Source of the DNA: an uncultured Prevotellaceae bacterium | Lineage (GTDB): Bacteria; Bacteroidota; Bacteroidia; Bacteroidales; Muribaculaceae | Length of the DNA stretch: 64,000 nt | Assembly (NCBI GenBank): GCA_947167995.1 | Contig: CAMVKS010000006.1 | Location: 1 to 64,000 of the forward strand | Direction: 5' to 3' | Shown here: piece by piece, positions 16,123-25,264 of the stretch | Position numbering within the stretch: the first letter of the stretch is position 1 | How the letters are laid out: each line of letters starts with the position of its first letter | Made by a program: the position numbers and the translations under genes | The notes under the pieces: model-generated | What the model was told of the DNA's origin: nothing | Seen by the model: only the letters and a program-made list of their open reading frames with translations | Database searches by the model: none

Positions 16123-19100
16123 TTATTGTCCTAACAGAATGTTATAGATTACTGTCACGTCGCCAGTTGTGATTTCACCGTCACCGTTTTGATCGCCGTT
16201 GACGATGGCGCTGTCGTCTTCACTGAGCAAGAAGTTGTAGAGTGCAGTGATATCAACACTGGTAACCTCGCCGTCGCCGTTAACGTCGCCAGGAACGGCT
16301 TGTTGCCCGCCTGCCTCGCCAGGAAGAAGGATGCTGGCATGACTGTCGAGGGCAACGATCTCCTTGAAGTAGGCGCGGAATGGGAGAACGGTTGCGCTGC
16401 ACCATTGTGCCACTGCACCAGCAGCGTCAACGTTGTAGATGTCGTTAAGGCTCTGCTGAGCAAATGTGCCAGCCATCAGGTATTGCTCGCCACTGGTGTA
16501 GGCAATGGACTCCGACTTGAGTGTCGCGTCGGTGGCAGTCCAAGTGATGGGAGTGCCGGTGATACCAGCAGCCTTGTTGAGGGCGATGATATAAGGCACG
16601 TTGGCCTCGATGTTCTCAACTTCCTCAAATTTCACAACGCCGTCCTCCTCTTGAGCGAAGCGCTCAATCCACATGCTGCCAGCGGCGGCGTTGCATGAAG
16701 CGGGAGCAAATGGCAGCACGATGGTGCTCCAGTTCTCGGCCACACCTGCTTGGCGAGCCTTGGTGAATGTGCGCTCATAGCTGATGGTCTGAGCAACGAA
16801 GCTCTGTGGAGTGAAGTAGGGGTAGCCGTCCTTCAATGCGATGCTTGGAGCAATAGAGCCAGTAACGATGTTGTGGCCAATGAGGCTTACAGGTGCCTGT
16901 GCACCCTCGTCGATGAAGTAGAGGGTGTTAGGATTGCTGTTTGGCACGATGTCGTTAAGGCTTAGGCTCTCGAGGCTCACAGCAGCCACGTCGGCAGCTA
17001 TTTGGAATCCCTCGACAGGCTTGTAACCGTTGCGCACGCCGTTGGCGTCCCATGTGATGATGCCAGGCATGATGTCGTAGTATTTCGACTCACCAGGTTT
17101 CACGATGTTGTCGACGTGAGAACCCTCTTCTTCGTCGGGACGGTTGTTGCGCGCATAGATATTCATGGCGTAGGTAGAGCCATAAGCAAGATTGTCGAAA
17201 CTGAAGTAAAGAGTCTTCGACTCGCCAGCCTCGAGCGAGAGTTGGCTCTGCTTGTAGGTCACCATGGTGCCCTTACCGTCTTCAACGATGAACAGAGGTG
17301 CGAGCACATACTTGCTGTAGGCACCGTTGCTGTTGTTGGTGATGGTTGCGCTGAATGTTGCGTGGCTGTCGTAGATGACGGGGTTGTTGCTTGGGTCGTC
17401 GGCAGGAACCGAGTTCTCGGCATTGATCACTACCGAGAGGTCAATTTCCTCGGCTTCCTCGCTCTGAGCGATGGTTACCGAGCCAGTGCCAATTGTGATG
17501 TAGTCGCCATACTGGTCGATGCGCATGAGCCTTACGCTCTTGTTGCCTGCCGAAGCGGGAGTGACGTTGAAGGTAACAACCGACTCCTGACCTGGCAGAA
17601 TCTCGGCTTGAACAACGGTAGTGTACTGTGAGTACTCATCGATTTGCTGTCCGCCAAAGTCGAGATACAGGTCGCCAAAGAAGCGGTCGACGCTGTTGTT
17701 CTTGACAGTCACGTTCACTTGCTCCTTCACGCCCACGCGCTCACCGCCGGTAAACTCCCAGTTGGTAGCTTGAAGGCTGATGGTGGGGTGTGCGCTTGCC
17801 TGGCAAGAGGTGCTGCTCATGTTCACCTCAATGTAGTGGCGGTCGGTCTCCTTCATGGCCTTCCACTCGGTGGTGCCTTCCACTTGGTAAACACCAATCA
17901 GGTGATAAGTGCCAGTGAGTCCAGCGCCAAAGGGTATTACCAGGTTAGAGTTAGAAGCCACGCCGCTACCGAAGCTGTGGGTCTGTCCCAGAGCCGATGT
18001 AGTGACTTGCATGTAGATGTTGTCCTCTGAGTTTGGCAGCACGGTGAAGGTGCCGTCGGCAGGATTCTGGAGGGCGAGGGCGGTCTTGAACTTCTTGCCC
18101 GAGCCCGAGTGGTCGCTGTAGCTCACCTTCACAATCTTCGACTTGTAAATCTTGAAGGGGTTAGACTGCGAGTCACGATCCCAGCCGCTGGGCCCGCTTG
18201 TCGCGGTAGCTGTGAGAGCTGGCTCCTCCTCGTCCTCGTGAGGGGGAGTGCCGCCAGGGATGATGTTGTAGACGATGTTTTGCTTCATGTTGTAGCCCTC
18301 GGCGCTCGACGAGCCGCCAATGCCGCTGGCATAGGGGTTCATGATCGCGAGTTGGAAGTAGCCATTGCCCATGCCACCCCAACCCCAGTTGATGTGGAAG
18401 TAGTTGCCATATTCATAGCCGTCGCAGATGAACGAATGTCCACCGCCACTGCCTGCTGTGCCGTTATAGATCATGGGTCGGCCAGCGGCGAGCTCTTGGT
18501 AGACCATGTTGTCCCACACCTCTTGAGTGTAGTCGTTGCGATAGGCGAGCTTAGAGCCGTAGCCAAAGATGCCAAATGCCTTGGGAATGTCGTCGGTGTA
18601 GGCACCGGTGGCACTCACGCCATATTGCGACTTCAGGGCGCAGCCCACGTAGAACATGAGGTGAGCCACAGCGCTGGTGTAGACCTCGTCCTCGGCACCG
18701 GTGTAGGTGTCGCGCATGTGAGCCCAGTCAAAGGTGGTGATGGGCAGCTCGGGCATATCAACGGTAGAGTAGTTGTAGTTGCCATCGCTATAGGTGAAGC
18801 TATAGGCGGGAATCACCTGCGAGGTCTGCTCGGGATATTTGTAGAAGTTCATCAGCTGCGACATTGAGGTTGCCACACAGCCGGTGTAGGCGAGCTCGTA
18901 GCCGTCTTCCTCGTTGTCGCTGTTCATGAATTGTGGGCACTCGTTCCAGTAGGGAGTAGCCTGGTCCCACTTGGTGGTGATCAGGGGAGCGATAGAGTTG
19001 CGGGTGTCGACGGTGTTCTCGGCCTTGGGGGCTGCAATGGCTTTAGCCAATTTGTCGGCGGGAATTTGGTCGAGAAGAGCGATTTGCTGGGCATACTCAT

Positions 19101-19434
19101 TGAGCCAGTTCTTCATGTTTGAAGGAGCCTTGGCCTCATCGAAGTAGCCTTCGTTGCTATAACCCAGGATGGGGTTGATGCGGTCATCACCCGAGACGAT
19201 AACGAAACCCTGGTTGTTGCCAACGTTGAAAATGTAGTAGGCAGCTTGATTTCCTGCCTTTAGCATGCTGTTGCTCAGGGCAACAGGTTTTAGACTTTGG
19301 TTGGAAGCCTGCTTGTTAAGCAGGAAATTGGAGGCCTCCTTACGAGCTTGTTCTTGTGAGATTGGAGCAGCTTGCGCAAGCAATCCAAAACTCATGCAGA
19401 GCATCAGCAGGACATAGAATCTTTTTTTTACCAT
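16123..19434 (-). CDS. C10 (streptopain-like) cysteine protease with dockerin tail
   Basis: An 1103-residue secreted protease. Order: signal peptide (about 1-22), Spi-type propeptide (about 23-150), C10 peptidase domain (about 150-390), long beta-sandwich-rich region, then two EF-hand-like dockerin repeats in the last 55 residues (DVNGDGEVTSVDITALYNFL and NGDQNGDGEITTGDVTVIYN). The catalytic pair is Cys186 in AYTGCVATSMSQLMNFY and His333 in GGGHSFICDGY, followed by FHINWGWGGMGNGYF. Streptopain-like proteases cleave host and self proteins outside the cell and mature by losing the propeptide. It stands alone with its own terminator. The tail suggests attachment to a surface partner not seen here. 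Confidence 0.92.
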   Translation of the reverse strand: MVKKRFYVLLMLCMSFGLLAQAAPISQEQARKEASNFLLNKQASNQSLKPVALSNSMLKAGNQAAYYIFNVGNNQGFVIVSGDDRINPILGYSNEGYFDEAKAPSNMKNWLNEYAQQIALLDQIPADKLAKAIAAPKAENTVDTRNSIAPLITTKWDQATPYWNECPQFMNSDNEEDGYELAYTGCVATSMSQLMNFYKYPEQTSQVIPAYSFTYSDGNYNYSTVDMPELPITTFDWAHMRDTYTGAEDEVYTSAVAHLMFYVGCALKSQYGVSATGAYTDDIPKAFGIFGYGSKLAYRNDYTQEVWDNMVYQELAAGRPMIYNGTAGSGGGHSFICDGYEYGNYFHINWGWGGMGNGYFQLAIMNPYASGIGGSSSAEGYNMKQNIVYNIIPGGTPPHEDEEEPALTATATSGPSGWDRDSQSNPFKIYKSKIVKVSYSDHSGSGKKFKTALALQNPADGTFTVLPNSEDNIYMQVTTSALGQTHSFGSGVASNSNLVIPFGAGLTGTYHLIGVYQVEGTTEWKAMKETDRHYIEVNMSSTSCQASAHPTISLQATNWEFTGGERVGVKEQVNVTVKNNSVDRFFGDLYLDFGGQQIDEYSQYTTVVQAEILPGQESVVTFNVTPASAGNKSVRLMRIDQYGDYITIGTGSVTIAQSEEAEEIDLSVVINAENSVPADDPSNNPVIYDSHATFSATITNNSNGAYSKYVLAPLFIVEDGKGTMVTYKQSQLSLEAGESKTLYFSFDNLAYGSTYAMNIYARNNRPDEEEGSHVDNIVKPGESKYYDIMPGIITWDANGVRNGYKPVEGFQIAADVAAVSLESLSLNDIVPNSNPNTLYFIDEGAQAPVSLIGHNIVTGSIAPSIALKDGYPYFTPQSFVAQTISYERTFTKARQAGVAENWSTIVLPFAPASCNAAAGSMWIERFAQEEDGVVKFEEVENIEANVPYIIALNKAAGITGTPITWTATDATLKSESIAYTSGEQYLMAGTFAQQSLNDIYNVDAAGAVAQWCSATVLPFRAYFKEIVALDSHASILLPGEAGGQQAVPGDVNGDGEVTSVDITALYNFLLSEDDSAIVNGDQNGDGEITTGDVTVIYNILLGQ

Positions 19435-19797
19435 AAAATAATAGTTGTGGTTAAAAGGTTAAAAAATAAATTATTGGTTTATTAATGACTTCCATAAGTT
19501 GGGTTTTCTCATAAAAGCGTGCAAATATACGCCATTAATTTTAAACAAAAAAATAAAAACCAATTTATTCAATAATTGTGTTTCAATAATGTACTCATGG
19601 GTAGCACTCTTCTTCCAAATGATGTTCTTGGCGATTTCTTGGCGATTTCGTCATCACATTTTGCTCTTTTTCATGAAATATTCCTTTTTTTCTAAAAAAA
19701 ACTTGTACTTTTGCGCCTGCGTCTCGGCTATCGTGATAAGAGATAGAGAAGGGAGACCGTGGATTGAACTTAACACTTTACACTTAATACTTAAGTT
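19435..19797. promoter_or_regulatory. Divergent promoter region, C10 protease and panB
   Basis: On the minus strand TATATTTG (19529 to 19522) with TTTG upstream (19549 to 19546, spacer 16, shorter than usual) could drive the protease with a leader of about 85 bases. On the plus strand TACTTTTG at 19706-19713 is a good -7 element for panB without a clear -33 element. The region is AT-rich and shows no gene. Confidence 0.5.
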
Positions 19798-20616
19798 ATG
19801 GCTTATTTAGTTAGTGACAATAAGAAGATTACCACCAAGCGCATCCGTGAGATGAAGCGCACTGGTGAGAAGATAGCAGTACTGACTTCCTATGACTACA
19901 CCATCGCCTCGCTGGTGGAGCAGGGTGGCATCGACATGATTCATGTGGGCGACAGTGCGTCGAATGTGATGCAGGGCAACGCCACGACGGTGCCCATCAC
20001 GCTCGACGACATGATAGTCTATGGCCGCACCGTGGCACGTGCCTGCAAGCGCGCCATCACCTGCATCGACATGCCATTCGGCACCTATCAGGGCGACCCC
20101 TACAAGGCCCAGGAGAATGCCGTGCGCCTGATTCAGAGCACCGGCATCGACTCGGTGAAATGTGAGGGTGGCAGCGAGATAAGGGAGGCCCTTGAGTTAA
20201 TAATCCGCGCCGGCATTCCCGTGTGTGGTCACCTGGGCTTGACGCCTCAGTCAATCTACCAGTTTGGCACCTATGCCCTGCGTGCCCAAGAGGAGGCCGA
20301 GGCTCAAAAGCTGATTGACGATGCCCGCATGCTTGAGGAGATAGGCTGCTATGCCGTAGTGCTTGAGAAGATTCCCGCCGCCCTCGCCAAGCGCGTGACC
20401 GAGGCGATAGGCATCCCCACCATTGGCATTGGCGCCGGTGTGGGTTGTGACGGCCAGGTGCTCGTGATCCAAGACATGCTGGGCATGAACATGGGCTTCA
20501 AACCCAAGTTCCTGCGTCACTACAACAATCTGGGCGAGCAAATCATCGACTCGGTGAATCACTATGTCGAGGACGTGAAAAAAGGCCTCTTCCCTAACGA
20601 TGCCGAGAGTTATTAA
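19798..20616 (+). CDS. panB: 3-methyl-2-oxobutanoate hydroxymethyltransferase PanB
   Basis: A 272-residue cytosolic enzyme that adds a hydroxymethyl group from methylenetetrahydrofolate to 2-oxoisovalerate, the first step of pantothenate and coenzyme A synthesis. Typical segments are LTSYDYTIASLVEQGGIDMIHVGDSASNV (metal-binding Asp), TCIDMPFGTYQ, VKCEGGSEI, GIPVCGHLGLTPQS and IGIGAGVGCDGQVLVIQDMLGM. Length is normal. It is not next to panC or panD and appears to be a single-gene unit. Confidence 0.97.
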   Translation: MAYLVSDNKKITTKRIREMKRTGEKIAVLTSYDYTIASLVEQGGIDMIHVGDSASNVMQGNATTVPITLDDMIVYGRTVARACKRAITCIDMPFGTYQGDPYKAQENAVRLIQSTGIDSVKCEGGSEIREALELIIRAGIPVCGHLGLTPQSIYQFGTYALRAQEEAEAQKLIDDARMLEEIGCYAVVLEKIPAALAKRVTEAIGIPTIGIGAGVGCDGQVLVIQDMLGMNMGFKPKFLRHYNNLGEQIIDSVNHYVEDVKKGLFPNDAESY

Positions 20617-20647
20617 CATGTTTTTTTTGAGAAAAAACGGGTGTTTT

Positions 20648-20678
20648 TTTGGTAATTGAGAAATTTGATATATCTTTG
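20648..20678 (+). promoter_or_regulatory. Promoter for the first tRNA-Asp gene
   Basis: TTTG at 20648-20651, a 19-base spacer and TATCTTTG at 20671-20678 are an exact match to the Bacteroidetes promoter pattern, 35 bases before the mature tRNA. Confidence 0.75.
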
Positions 20679-20713
20679 CAGCGCAAAAGTCAGGGAAATG
20701 ACTGCTGCTGAAC

Positions 20714-20787
20714 GGTGCGTTAGTTCAGTTGGTTAGAATGCCTGCCTGTCACGCAGGAGGTCGCTGGTTCGAGTCCTGTACGCACCG
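20714..20787 (+). tRNA. tRNA-Asp (GTC)
   Basis: A 74-base cloverleaf. The acceptor arm GGTGCGT pairs with ACGCACC (20780-20786), the discriminator base is G, the anticodon arm is CCTGC-CTGTCAC-GCAGG with anticodon GTC, and the T-loop GGTTCGAGTCC is standard. The 3' CCA is not encoded. A second identical copy lies at 25782-25855. Confidence 0.97.
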
Positions 20788-20793
20788 CAATGA

Positions 20794-20836
20794 AACATCC
20801 CTTATGGGCACTTAGCTCACGAGGGATGTTTTTTAT
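20794..20836 (+). terminator. Terminator after the first tRNA-Asp
   Basis: The arms AACATCCCT (20794-20802) and AGGGATGTT (20822-20830) are followed by a T-rich run. Confidence 0.8.
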
Positions 20837-20878
20837 TAAGGACATTTTCCTCTACGTTTCAATGGCCAGCTTCGCTAA

Positions 20879-21376
20879 TTAGTTGCCGCCGGTGATGCCT
20901 TGAAGGTCGTCGAGGGTCATGGTGCCGTAGATGATGATGACCGAGGTCTGCTCGTCTTGAGCGAGTAGCAGGAACACGTTCTTGCCTTCGTCAGAGGTGA
21001 ATTGTGCCGATTCGTCAATCTTAGCGTAGATTGAAGCCTGGTTGCCATTTTCATCCACATCGATAACGCTCTCAAAACCTTCGCCCTCAATGAGTTTGTG
21101 ACAGGCTGACAACAGTTCATGCGAGGCTTCGGGTGTGCTTGCCGCGACGATTTCGAGTCGGTCGACCTTGTCGGCAAAATTGCCCATCAAGATCTTGCCG
21201 CTGAATCCTTCGCGACCGAGCTTGCCTTTTTGCGACATCATCTTCATTGCCGCCTTGCCAATTGTGACGCAAGCAAATCCGTCTTTACCTTTGAATTGCT
21301 TGGCAAACGAGTCCTGTGCGCTTGCCACCATGCTCACCATGAGCATGAGAAGTAGTATAGAAATGGTCTTTTTCAT
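20879..21376 (-). CDS. DUF4252 domain exported protein
   Basis: A 165-residue protein with a signal peptide (about 1-20, cleavage after ASA). The body matches the DUF4252 type: FAKQFKGKDGFACVTIGKAAMKMM at the start, a central KVDRLEIVAAS strand, and a Met- and Asp-rich end. It is the last gene of a four-gene minus-strand cluster that also holds an ECF sigma factor, its likely membrane regulator and a second DUF4252 protein. DUF4252 genes often sit beside ECF sigma genes in this phylum; their function is unknown. Confidence 0.82.
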   Translation of the reverse strand: MKKTISILLLMLMVSMVASAQDSFAKQFKGKDGFACVTIGKAAMKMMSQKGKLGREGFSGKILMGNFADKVDRLEIVAASTPEASHELLSACHKLIEGEGFESVIDVDENGNQASIYAKIDESAQFTSDEGKNVFLLLAQDEQTSVIIIYGTMTLDDLQGITGGN

Positions 21377-21382
21377 GATTTT

Positions 21383-22087
21383 TTATAATAATTGCTTAAT
21401 AGTGTTGTTGATATTATCTATTTTCTCGCCGGCATTGTTGAGCTGATCCATGCCCTTGTTGAGAGTTGTCGAGAACTTCTCGAGGGCAGCGAGAGCAGCG
21501 CTCTCATCTTCGGGCGAGAGGATTTCGTCAGTAGAGTTTTGCGCAAGATGCGATGCCCGTCGTGCAACTTCCTGAGGTCGAGAAACCCTTGCCGGCCTAT
21601 TGCTCTTGCGTGACTCGTCAACGGCAAGTTGACATTCTTGCTGTGGTAGCGTGACCGCGTCATCAACCGGTGGCTTGGGTTTCTCAACGCCAGCATTGTC
21701 TTGAGGGATGGTTTTCTCCACTTTGGCAATAACGGGAGGCGTGTCGCCTGTATTCAGTTTTGAATGGTTGCGCATGAACCAGTAACCAGCCACCGCCAGC
21801 ACTGCCACGCTTGCCGCTGCTGCCCACCACGATGTGCGTCGCCACATCGATGGAGCGATTTTTGCCTCTTGCCGCTCGTCGTCATCCCACTGGTCGATTA
21901 AGTCGCTGAGATTTGATTCCAAGTCGGCAGGTACCTCAATCTCGTTGTCAACACCTTCGAGCTCTTTCATGAGCAAGGCATCGACGCTGTCGTCGCTGAG
22001 GACATTGCGAAGCTGCAGCTCCTCGTCGAGAGATGTCTCGCCGCGGTAGTACTTGCTCAGCAATTGGTCTATTTCATTCTTGTTCAT
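21383..22087 (-). CDS. Likely anti-sigma factor (membrane protein)
   Basis: A 234-residue protein. I chose the ATG at 22087, which overlaps the stop of the sigma gene (ATGA arrangement) and gives MNKNEIDQLLSKYYRGETSL; the longer in-frame reading would run into the sigma gene. The N-terminal part is acidic and helical, as in cytoplasmic sigma-binding domains, and a single transmembrane helix lies near residues 92-110 (WWAAAASVAVLAVAGYWFM). The rest is a Pro- and Arg-rich periplasmic part. No zinc-binding HxxxCxxC motif is visible. Role inferred from order and topology. Confidence 0.72.
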   Translation of the reverse strand: MNKNEIDQLLSKYYRGETSLDEELQLRNVLSDDSVDALLMKELEGVDNEIEVPADLESNLSDLIDQWDDDERQEAKIAPSMWRRTSWWAAAASVAVLAVAGYWFMRNHSKLNTGDTPPVIAKVEKTIPQDNAGVEKPKPPVDDAVTLPQQECQLAVDESRKSNRPARVSRPQEVARRASHLAQNSTDEILSPEDESAALAALEKFSTTLNKGMDQLNNAGEKIDNINNTIKQLL

Positions 22088-22587
22088 GATGATTGGTGTT
22101 TTAGAAATTGGTTTCTCAGTGATTTTCTTGCCCGGCTCAGTAGCACTCTTGCGTTTACTGCCGTGAGGCCTGTGACTTTCTCTATCTCCTGCATTGAGCA
22201 TCCCGCCAGGTCGCGCATTCGCAGCACTTGTTGCTGCTGTGCCGGCAGGCGTGCCAGGCAACGGTTGAGCAGTTGGGTGGTCTGTTGTTGCTCTATGTGC
22301 CGTGAGGCGTTGTCATCGCCCGCTATGGGCAGTTCCTCGGGTGGCTTGTCGACGACCTTGAGCGATGCCGCTCGGTGACGGTCGAGGCACATGTTCTTGA
22401 CGATAGTGAGGCAGTAGGCGAGCTGATTGTCAACGGCGGTTATATTGTCGCGCATTTTCCAGAGTTTAAGGTAGGCATCCTGCACCACATCCTTGGCGTC
22501 GTCCTCGTTGCCCATTAGCTTGAAAGCCATGCGGTAGAGGCTGGCGTTGAGCGGCAGCAGTTGCTGTTTAAACTCGGTAGCGTTCAT
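22084..22587 (-). CDS. ECF RNA polymerase sigma factor
   Basis: A 167-residue sigma-70 family protein of the extracytoplasmic function group. Region 2 is visible as LYRMAFKLMGNEDDAKDVVQDAYLKLWKMR, and region 4 as LNRCLARLPAQQQQVLRMRDLAGCSMQEIEKVTGLTAVNARVLLSRARKSLRNQ, a helix-turn-helix. There is no region 3, as usual for this group. It is coupled to the downstream membrane protein, its probable anti-sigma partner, and 19 bases separate it from the upstream DUF4252 gene. The inducing signal is unknown. Confidence 0.93.
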   Translation of the reverse strand: MNATEFKQQLLPLNASLYRMAFKLMGNEDDAKDVVQDAYLKLWKMRDNITAVDNQLAYCLTIVKNMCLDRHRAASLKVVDKPPEELPIAGDDNASRHIEQQQTTQLLNRCLARLPAQQQQVLRMRDLAGCSMQEIEKVTGLTAVNARVLLSRARKSLRNQFLKHQSS

Positions 22588-22606
22588 CGTGATAAATTAA
22601 CCCTAA

Positions 22607-23062
22607 TCAATTGCCTAATTTTACCAAATTGCCTATATCTCCAATGTTGATTTTGCCGTCAATGTACACAACCACCGCCTCGCTGTAGTTATCGCGGTCA
22701 TTGACAACAATGATGAGCAGCTTGGTGGCAACGTCGCCCGACGTGCTTGCGTAGATCGACACCTCGCCGTGCTCATTAACATCGAGAATGAGATCCATGC
22801 CTTCAATCTCAGCATCTAAGAATTTTCGTGCAACGCTAAACTGCTGGGCTGTTGGATCTTTTATATTGACTACTCTCAATGCATTGATGTCCTTTACATT
22901 ACCTGGCATCTTGCCATCCATCATCTTCAACATGTCCTTGTCGAGATTCACTTTCTCCACATTGTCGGCATCGGGAAAAGCGTTGAACACATCATCTACT
23001 GTAATTGCGTGGGCTGTTGCCATCGCCAAAGCCATAAAGGCTAAAATTAAAATTTTCTTCAT
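22607..23062 (-). CDS. DUF4252 domain exported protein
   Basis: A 151-residue protein with a signal peptide (about 1-19, ending AHA) and a DUF4252-like body (VDDVFNAFPDADNVEKVNLDKDMLKMM near 22-48, ISIYASTSGD-like strand, LLIIVVNDRDNYSEAVVVYIDGKINIGDIGNLVKL at the end). It is the first gene of the sigma module and a distant paralogue of the protein at 20879. Having one DUF4252 gene at each end suggests that both are part of, or targets of, the sigma pathway. Confidence 0.8.
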   Translation of the reverse strand: MKKILILAFMALAMATAHAITVDDVFNAFPDADNVEKVNLDKDMLKMMDGKMPGNVKDINALRVVNIKDPTAQQFSVARKFLDAEIEGMDLILDVNEHGEVSIYASTSGDVATKLLIIVVNDRDNYSEAVVVYIDGKINIGDIGNLVKLGN

Positions 23063-23259
23063 TATTATTGTTTTTAGTGTGAATAATTTGTCCGTTCATT
23101 AATCATGACGTAAAGGTAAATGAAATTGTTACAATAGAAACCAACTTTTTTCAAAAAAAAATATCGTGTGGTGTGAAATTGGAGTAAAAATATTATCTTT
23201 GTAGACTGAAAGAAAATGGAAGTTCAGCACTCCAGGAAATTAAACAATAATTGCACCTT

Positions 23260-25074
23260 ATGAGCGAGAATTACATAGTATCGGCACGAAAGTACCGTCC
23301 GTCGACTTTTGCGACTGTGGTGGGCCAGAAGGCCTTGACACACACCCTCAAGACTGCTATCAAGAACGAACAACTGGCGCATGCCTATCTGTTTTGCGGG
23401 CCTCGTGGAGTGGGAAAGACCACCTGCGCGCGCATCTTTGCCAAGGCCATCAACTGCGAGCATCTCACGCCCGACGGTGAGCCATGCAACGAGTGCGAGT
23501 CGTGCAAAGCATTCAACGAGCAACGCTCCTACAACATCCTGGAGCTCGATGCCGCCAGCAACAACTCGGTGGATGAAATACGCAATCTCACCGATCAGGT
23601 GCGTGTGCCGCCCCAGGTGGGCCGTTATCGTGTGTTCATCATCGACGAGGTTCACATGCTGTCGCAGGCGGCGTTCAATGCGTTCCTCAAGACCCTTGAA
23701 GAGCCACCCGAGTATGCCATCTTCATTCTTGCCACTACCGAGAAGCAGAAGATTATCCCCACCATCTTGTCACGCTGCCAGATTTATGACTTTGCACGCA
23801 TCACGGTCCCCGATATTGTCGAGCAGCTGCAGTACATCTGTCAAGACAAGGGCGTTACCGCCGAGCCAGCAGCTCTTAATGTGATAGCACAGAAGGCCGA
23901 TGGTGCCATGCGTGACGCACTCTCAATCTATGACCAGGTGTTGGCGTCGAGCGATGGCAATATCACCTACCAGAGCACTATCGAGAACCTTAATGTTCTC
24001 GATTATGACTACTACTTCCGCCTTGACCAGACCTTCCTCGTTGGCGATGTACCACAGGCTCTGTTGATCTATAAGGAGATACGCGACAAGGGTTTTGACT
24101 CTCTGTTTTTTATTAACGGACTGGCTCAGCACCTGCGCGACCTGATGGTAGCGAGCACTCCACTGACTGTGGGCTTGCTCGAGATGAACAACGACATTGC
24201 CCAGCAGCATGTGAAGCAGGCGGCGGCTTTCAACCCACGATTTTTCTATATGGCGATGGATTTGTGTAACACCTGTGACCTTCAATACCGCGAGACAAGC
24301 AATAAGCAGTTTGTGGTAGAACTCACTCTCATCAAGTTGTGTCAAGTGATGGGTGGTACTCCTGTCCAGCAGCCAGCACCGCCCACAGTGAAGCGGGTAG
24401 AATCATCACAAGGCAAGGCACCCACATCTAATGCCCCGGCACAGCAGCAAGCCCAGCCAGCTGCTCAACCTGCACCCCAGCCAACCCCATCCCAACAGGT
24501 GCTTCGGCAGGCGACTCAGCAGGCACCTCGCAGTGTGTCGCAGCCTTCGGTGGCCCCTGCTCAGCCATCGGTAGCTCGTACTGGTGCAACCAGTCAGCCT
24601 GGTCCAAGCCGCATGTCGGTCTCGGCTCCACGCATTCTCATCAACAAGCCATCGCCCACTCCTGCAGCAGGTGCTGCTCCAGCTGCTCCGTCTCAGGCTG
24701 CCACTGTGCGCACGGGCAGTTTCTCTCCCGAGCAATTTGTGGCTGCATGGAACCAGTATATTGAACAAAATCCTGGTGAGATAATTCTTCTCAGCGCCAT
24801 GCGGAACTCCGTGCCACAAAAGATTGATGACAACACCTATCAAATAGAAGTGGAGAACAATGCCCAGGTCGAAGCAATCAGCAGCAACATGACCAAGCTC
24901 ATGCAGTTCTTGCGCGATGCCGTGGGCAACGACATGGTGGCTCTGGACATCAAGCTGTCGGAGAGAGATGTCACGGCAATGGCAAAAACCGACAGGGAAA
25001 TCATCGAAGACATGCGCAACAGAAATCCTCAATTTGCGCAGATTATCAAGGATTTCAAGCTGTCGATGTATTAG
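23260..25074 (+). CDS. dnaX: DNA polymerase III subunit gamma/tau DnaX
   Basis: A 604-residue clamp-loader ATPase that loads the sliding clamp and ties the replicase together. I chose the ATG at 23260 (MSENYIVSARKYRPSTF), the standard family start; a TTG nine bases upstream is in frame but less likely. The Walker A motif GPRGVGKTT is at 47-55, a four-Cys zinc site lies near 64-82 (CEHLTPDGEPCNECESC), Walker B is VFIIDEVHML and sensor 1 is LATTEKQKIIPTILSRC. A Pro/Gln/Ala-rich linker (about 370-480) leads to the tau-type C-terminal domain. No obvious slippery frameshift site was found. TATCTTTG at 23194-23201 is the likely -7 element. Confidence 0.96.
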   Translation: MSENYIVSARKYRPSTFATVVGQKALTHTLKTAIKNEQLAHAYLFCGPRGVGKTTCARIFAKAINCEHLTPDGEPCNECESCKAFNEQRSYNILELDAASNNSVDEIRNLTDQVRVPPQVGRYRVFIIDEVHMLSQAAFNAFLKTLEEPPEYAIFILATTEKQKIIPTILSRCQIYDFARITVPDIVEQLQYICQDKGVTAEPAALNVIAQKADGAMRDALSIYDQVLASSDGNITYQSTIENLNVLDYDYYFRLDQTFLVGDVPQALLIYKEIRDKGFDSLFFINGLAQHLRDLMVASTPLTVGLLEMNNDIAQQHVKQAAAFNPRFFYMAMDLCNTCDLQYRETSNKQFVVELTLIKLCQVMGGTPVQQPAPPTVKRVESSQGKAPTSNAPAQQQAQPAAQPAPQPTPSQQVLRQATQQAPRSVSQPSVAPAQPSVARTGATSQPGPSRMSVSAPRILINKPSPTPAAGAAPAAPSQAATVRTGSFSPEQFVAAWNQYIEQNPGEIILLSAMRNSVPQKIDDNTYQIEVENNAQVEAISSNMTKLMQFLRDAVGNDMVALDIKLSERDVTAMAKTDREIIEDMRNRNPQFAQIIKDFKLSMY

Positions 25075-25199
25075 CAAGTAAGTGCCAAGTAGTAAGTTTT
25101 AAGTGTTGATTGAAGCAGCGTTGTGGCTGGGTCGGTTGACACGCTTGGCTCACACTAAATGATAGGTTTAATACCTTTAAAGACTTTAACACCGGGCAC

Positions 25200-25227
25200 A
25201 AAAAACCATTCCAGAGTTTGGAATGGT
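25200..25227 (-). terminator. Terminator for the LuxR-type HTH gene
   Basis: A 9-bp perfect stem (25205-25213 with 25219-25227) with a 5-base loop, followed on the minus strand by six T. It lies 38 bases past the stop codon of the gene at 25265. Confidence 0.8.
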
Positions 25228-25264
25228 GGTAGTAGGATTAGAAAACGCGATGATTCAAATATCA

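Noticed and set aside
16189-18867. Several plus-strand open frames of 128-252 residues opposite the C10 protease gene
   Set aside because: All mirror the conserved minus-strand protease; compositions are unnatural (Val- and His-rich) and no ribosome-binding or promoter context fits.
22088-22261. Longer start for the anti-sigma-like protein
   Set aside because: It would lie wholly within the sigma factor gene, and the residues are of low-complexity shadow type; the ATGA overlap at 22087 is the natural start.
23260-25074. Programmed frameshift in dnaX giving a short gamma form
   Set aside because: I found no A-AAA-AAG type slippery site followed by a hairpin in the linker region.
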